Under the pieces are notes generated by a model that saw only the letters and a program-made list of their open reading frames with translations, was not told the DNA's origin and searched no databases. Position numbers and translations under genes: made by a program. From Schistosoma haematobium (taxonomy: Eukaryota; Platyhelminthes; Trematoda; Strigeidida; Schistosomatidae), in assembly GCF_000699445.3 (NCBI RefSeq), contig NC_067202.1, positions 10,969,458-11,033,457 on the forward strand: a stretch of DNA of 64,000 nucleotides, in the 5' to 3' direction. This document shows, piece by piece, positions 61,780-64,000 of this stretch. Every line of letters starts with the position of its first letter. The stretch's first letter is position 1.

Positions 61780-62290
61780 GTCATCAAGAAACCCTGAACC
61801 AAAGTTTCTTGCTACTTGGCACTCGTCAGTAAGGTGTATCTGTATTTTTGAGGGAACTGATGCTCCCTGACGGATCCGATCCCGTGTCACCCAGCTTCAC
61901 AATCAGAGACGTTACCACTGAGCTAACCGGGCTGCGACTGACATCGTGTAGGACTGAGATGTATTTACAATTGATCAATCACTGAATGGTGATCAGTGTT
62001 ATGTATATCAGGTCCTTCTTAGTGCAGATCGAATCTTGTCGACCAGGTCCCAATTTAGCCATTAGTCTAGGTACACCTTGCTGACGAGTGCCAAGTAGCA
62101 CGAAACCTAGGATCATGGTTTCCTGTCGACTTCTTCCAACCACAATCTTATCTCAGCATAGTGCACGCAATGTCGAGTTACCTAGACTAGTCGTCACATT
62201 GGAACTTGGTGTATAGGACTCAATTTACATTAAGAAGGACCTGACACATAGGACATCAATCACCACTCAGTGATTAATCAATTGTAAAAG
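61780..62290. repeat. Inverted pair of Penelope-type terminal repeats with hammerhead cores
   Basis: Minus-oriented copy at 61780-62055 and plus-oriented copy at 62056-62290 mirror each other. Each has a hammerhead block: minus CTGACGAGTGCCAAGTAGCA then AGAAAC (61802-61829); plus CTGACGA-GTGC-CAAGTA-GCAC-GAAAC (62081-62106) with a perfect 4-bp stem II. A GATCACCA/TGGTGATC stretch marks the distal part. Assigned to Penelope-like elements because the same block joins an endonuclease end at 46640-47115. Confidence 0.6.
61863..61934 (-). repeat. tRNA-derived sequence (SINE head or tRNA relic)
   Basis: Minus strand CCCGGTTAGCTCAGTGGTAA is a full A-box, followed at tRNA spacing by a B-box-like GGATCGGATCC. 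The anticodon region would read TTGTGAA (GTG). The T-arm is irregular and the acceptor stem does not close cleanly, so it is a tRNA-like repeat rather than a working tRNA gene. Confidence 0.5.
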
Positions 62291-62689
62291 CATCTTCCTT
62301 TTTGGTTCAGAATTAAAAGCAATTAGATAATGTAACCAAATACGTTTTAGTCAATACAGTATTTCGAACTAAGTAACATTCACCAGTACAATAATACTTC
62401 AGTAATCTGTAGTTTATAATAAACTTTTCAAAACAATCAAACATGCACAATGAAATTTAACAACTGAAAAAAAAATATTCAAGAGATCAGTATTCGTTTA
62501 TTATTTCAGCAAAATGTAAATTACATTGATATAAATTGTAAAACATAAAAAAGGTTGTTGTTTTTTTTAAACCAACACTTGTGATGTTTGTACATTGTTC
62601 TCAATGTGGTTCATGATTCTGTAAAGTGGAAGATAAAAGTTAGATGAATATGATAAAAATTTATTTTGAAATAAATTTTTCAAATGACA

Positions 62690-63010
62690 TATGTAACAAT
62701 TTGGAAGAGTCTCCAGGTCTCCCACATTGTACGAGCATTCCATGTACTTAAATTAATGGTTGCTCTGGTTGTCAGACGGGGCATCAGCCTCGTGACTTCC
62801 GAAGGAACTCGGCTTTTACCATGAGGCGTCATAACTCTTCTGAATGAAGACCTCCTAACTCCCAAGACAGAGTTTAAATGGTTTGAATTATTTTTCTAGT
62901 TAGCGTTTTTTAGCCATTTAATTTTCTACGGGTTAGAGTCGCTAACCCTATGTCCAATCCTCCTCCCCTATCCGGACTTGGGACCGGCAGTAGCCCCAGA
63001 GAAGCTCCAG
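62690..63010 (-). mobile_element. SR2-like RTE 5' end: 5' UTR and endonuclease start
   Basis: Minus-strand frame reads RLMPRLTTRATINLSTWNAR then TMWETW, the endonuclease N-terminus, preceded by the conserved 5' UTR (plus strand GACTTGGGACCGGCAGTAGC). It breaks off after about 30 codons. Confidence 0.65.
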
Positions 63011-64000
63011 ATAAAGTCCTAGAACTCCAAGTTCTCATGTAACAAACCATTTAACCATTGATTTCATTACATAAACTAACAATTGAAGTGAAACTTTGTT
63101 TGAGTTATAGTCATTTATGTTCAAGTATCAAATTTTGTTGTGTTTAAAGTCTGGGAAGTTAGCTACATTGGTATTATTGCAAGACTCCAATGTTCAGACT
63201 TATCAACAAGATTAGAGGATGTTATTTCGAAATCAAATAAACATAGACAGTTCTGGATAAGAGATATAAATTTAATGACTGATGGGTTATATAATCATTG
63301 AAGTATTTAAAAGTAACTTAATTCGTATTTTGTTTTTCACAAATTCAATAAAATCTCCCTAAACCCCATCGTTTTATAATAATCGTATCCTTACTGATTA
63401 CGAGCTATGAAATGAACTTTTGAAAATTCTAATAAGGATCTGTGATCTTAACACATAAATGACATTTGATAAGAAGAGCACAATATATTATAAATCGACC
63501 AAGGTTTTCTTAATTTTTAATCATTTTATGATCTGAACAGAATAAATATCTCACATACCATTCATGATGATCATGTAACGATATATATATATATACAGCT
63601 GATACTTATTAAGCATCGGTTCATGAATCGAAGTTGGTTAGTATGAACGACTAGACAAATACACCATTGATTAGTATCCAGTGAATAATCCTACGGAAGG
63701 TCATTCACGGCCCGAATAGTCAAAAGATGTTGTCTCGGGCTGTGAACCGGATTTACCCGGGTTCTAACTTTTCACAGTAGGTCAGTCCTTTTAATATACT
63801 AGATATGTTTTATTGACGATTGTAAGCTAGCTTAAAACCTAGGTCAATGATTTTATGCTGACTATCTCCAACCACCTACCATTAAAAGAGATCAGTTACA
63901 TAGTGTATGTAAAGATACTCATTAGCGTTACTCGTTCAATGTATAAAACAAGTTATCTAAATTACCTACATAAATACATGTCTAAATAAAGGTAGCCTAA
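63010..64000. other. Intergenic, no firm feature
   Basis: A (TA)n tract lies at 63581-63596. At about 63700-63770 an imperfect inverted motif (CGGCCCGAATAG / CTCGGGCTG) precedes CCGGGTTCTAAC, which may be another tRNA-like repeat end. Confidence 0.3.

Noticed and set aside
61863..61934. Functional tRNA gene
   Set aside because: A-box is good but the acceptor and T stems do not close and it is embedded in a repeat; treated as tRNA-derived.
1..64000. CRISPR arrays, operons, rRNA genes, bacterial features
   Set aside because: None seen; the split genes and retroelements show this is animal nuclear DNA.

Overview
The window is AT-rich eukaryotic DNA with split genes, short exons (33-384 nt), introns from 36 nt to about 5 kb, and a dense load of decayed retroelements. 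Retroelements of RTE, CR1-like and Penelope-like type, together with Smalpha-like hammerhead-ribozyme SINEs, are characteristic of a blood fluke (Schistosoma or a close schistosomatid). No species can be fixed from the sequence alone.

Three host protein-coding genes were rebuilt by joining exons at GT-AG sites with consistent phase and family alignment. (1) A 14-3-3 protein on the minus strand (796-1612): three exons, two tiny introns of 40 and 36 nt, 246 aa. (2) Cytoplasmic asparaginyl-tRNA synthetase on the plus strand (15588-30241): nine exons, all joined in phase 0, 543 aa, with class II motifs intact. (3) A six-cysteine tetraspanin on the minus strand (60298 down to 45482): seven exons, 255 residues reaching into TM4; the last short exon is not securely found (candidate 40043-40084).

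Layout. 1-1.6 kb: 14-3-3. 1.7-2.4 kb: a terminal-inverted-repeat element filled with telomere-like TTAGGG repeats. 5.2-11.4 kb: two 835-bp inverted repeats around a decayed CR1-like retrotransposon. 12.8-13.5 kb: RTE 3' fragment and a hammerhead relic. 15.6-30.2 kb: asparaginyl-tRNA synthetase, with nested RTE copies in its introns. 30.2-45 kb: intergenic, holding a second copy of the RTE nest (33.6-36.5 kb), a solo LTR and hammerhead SINEs. 45.5-60.3 kb: tetraspanin with transposon-filled introns. 60.6-64 kb: upstream intergenic, with an inverted pair of Penelope-type terminal repeats carrying hammerhead cores.

The three host genes are not functionally linked: one is a phosphoprotein adaptor, one a translation enzyme and one a membrane scaffold. 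The notable theme is self-cleaving RNA. At least a dozen hammerhead-like cores of three architectures occur here: Smalpha SINE, a tRNA-like-headed SINE, and Penelope-like terminal repeats. Many carry identifiable inactivating changes, and several lie inside host introns. All assignments come from reading the sequence; no database search was run.
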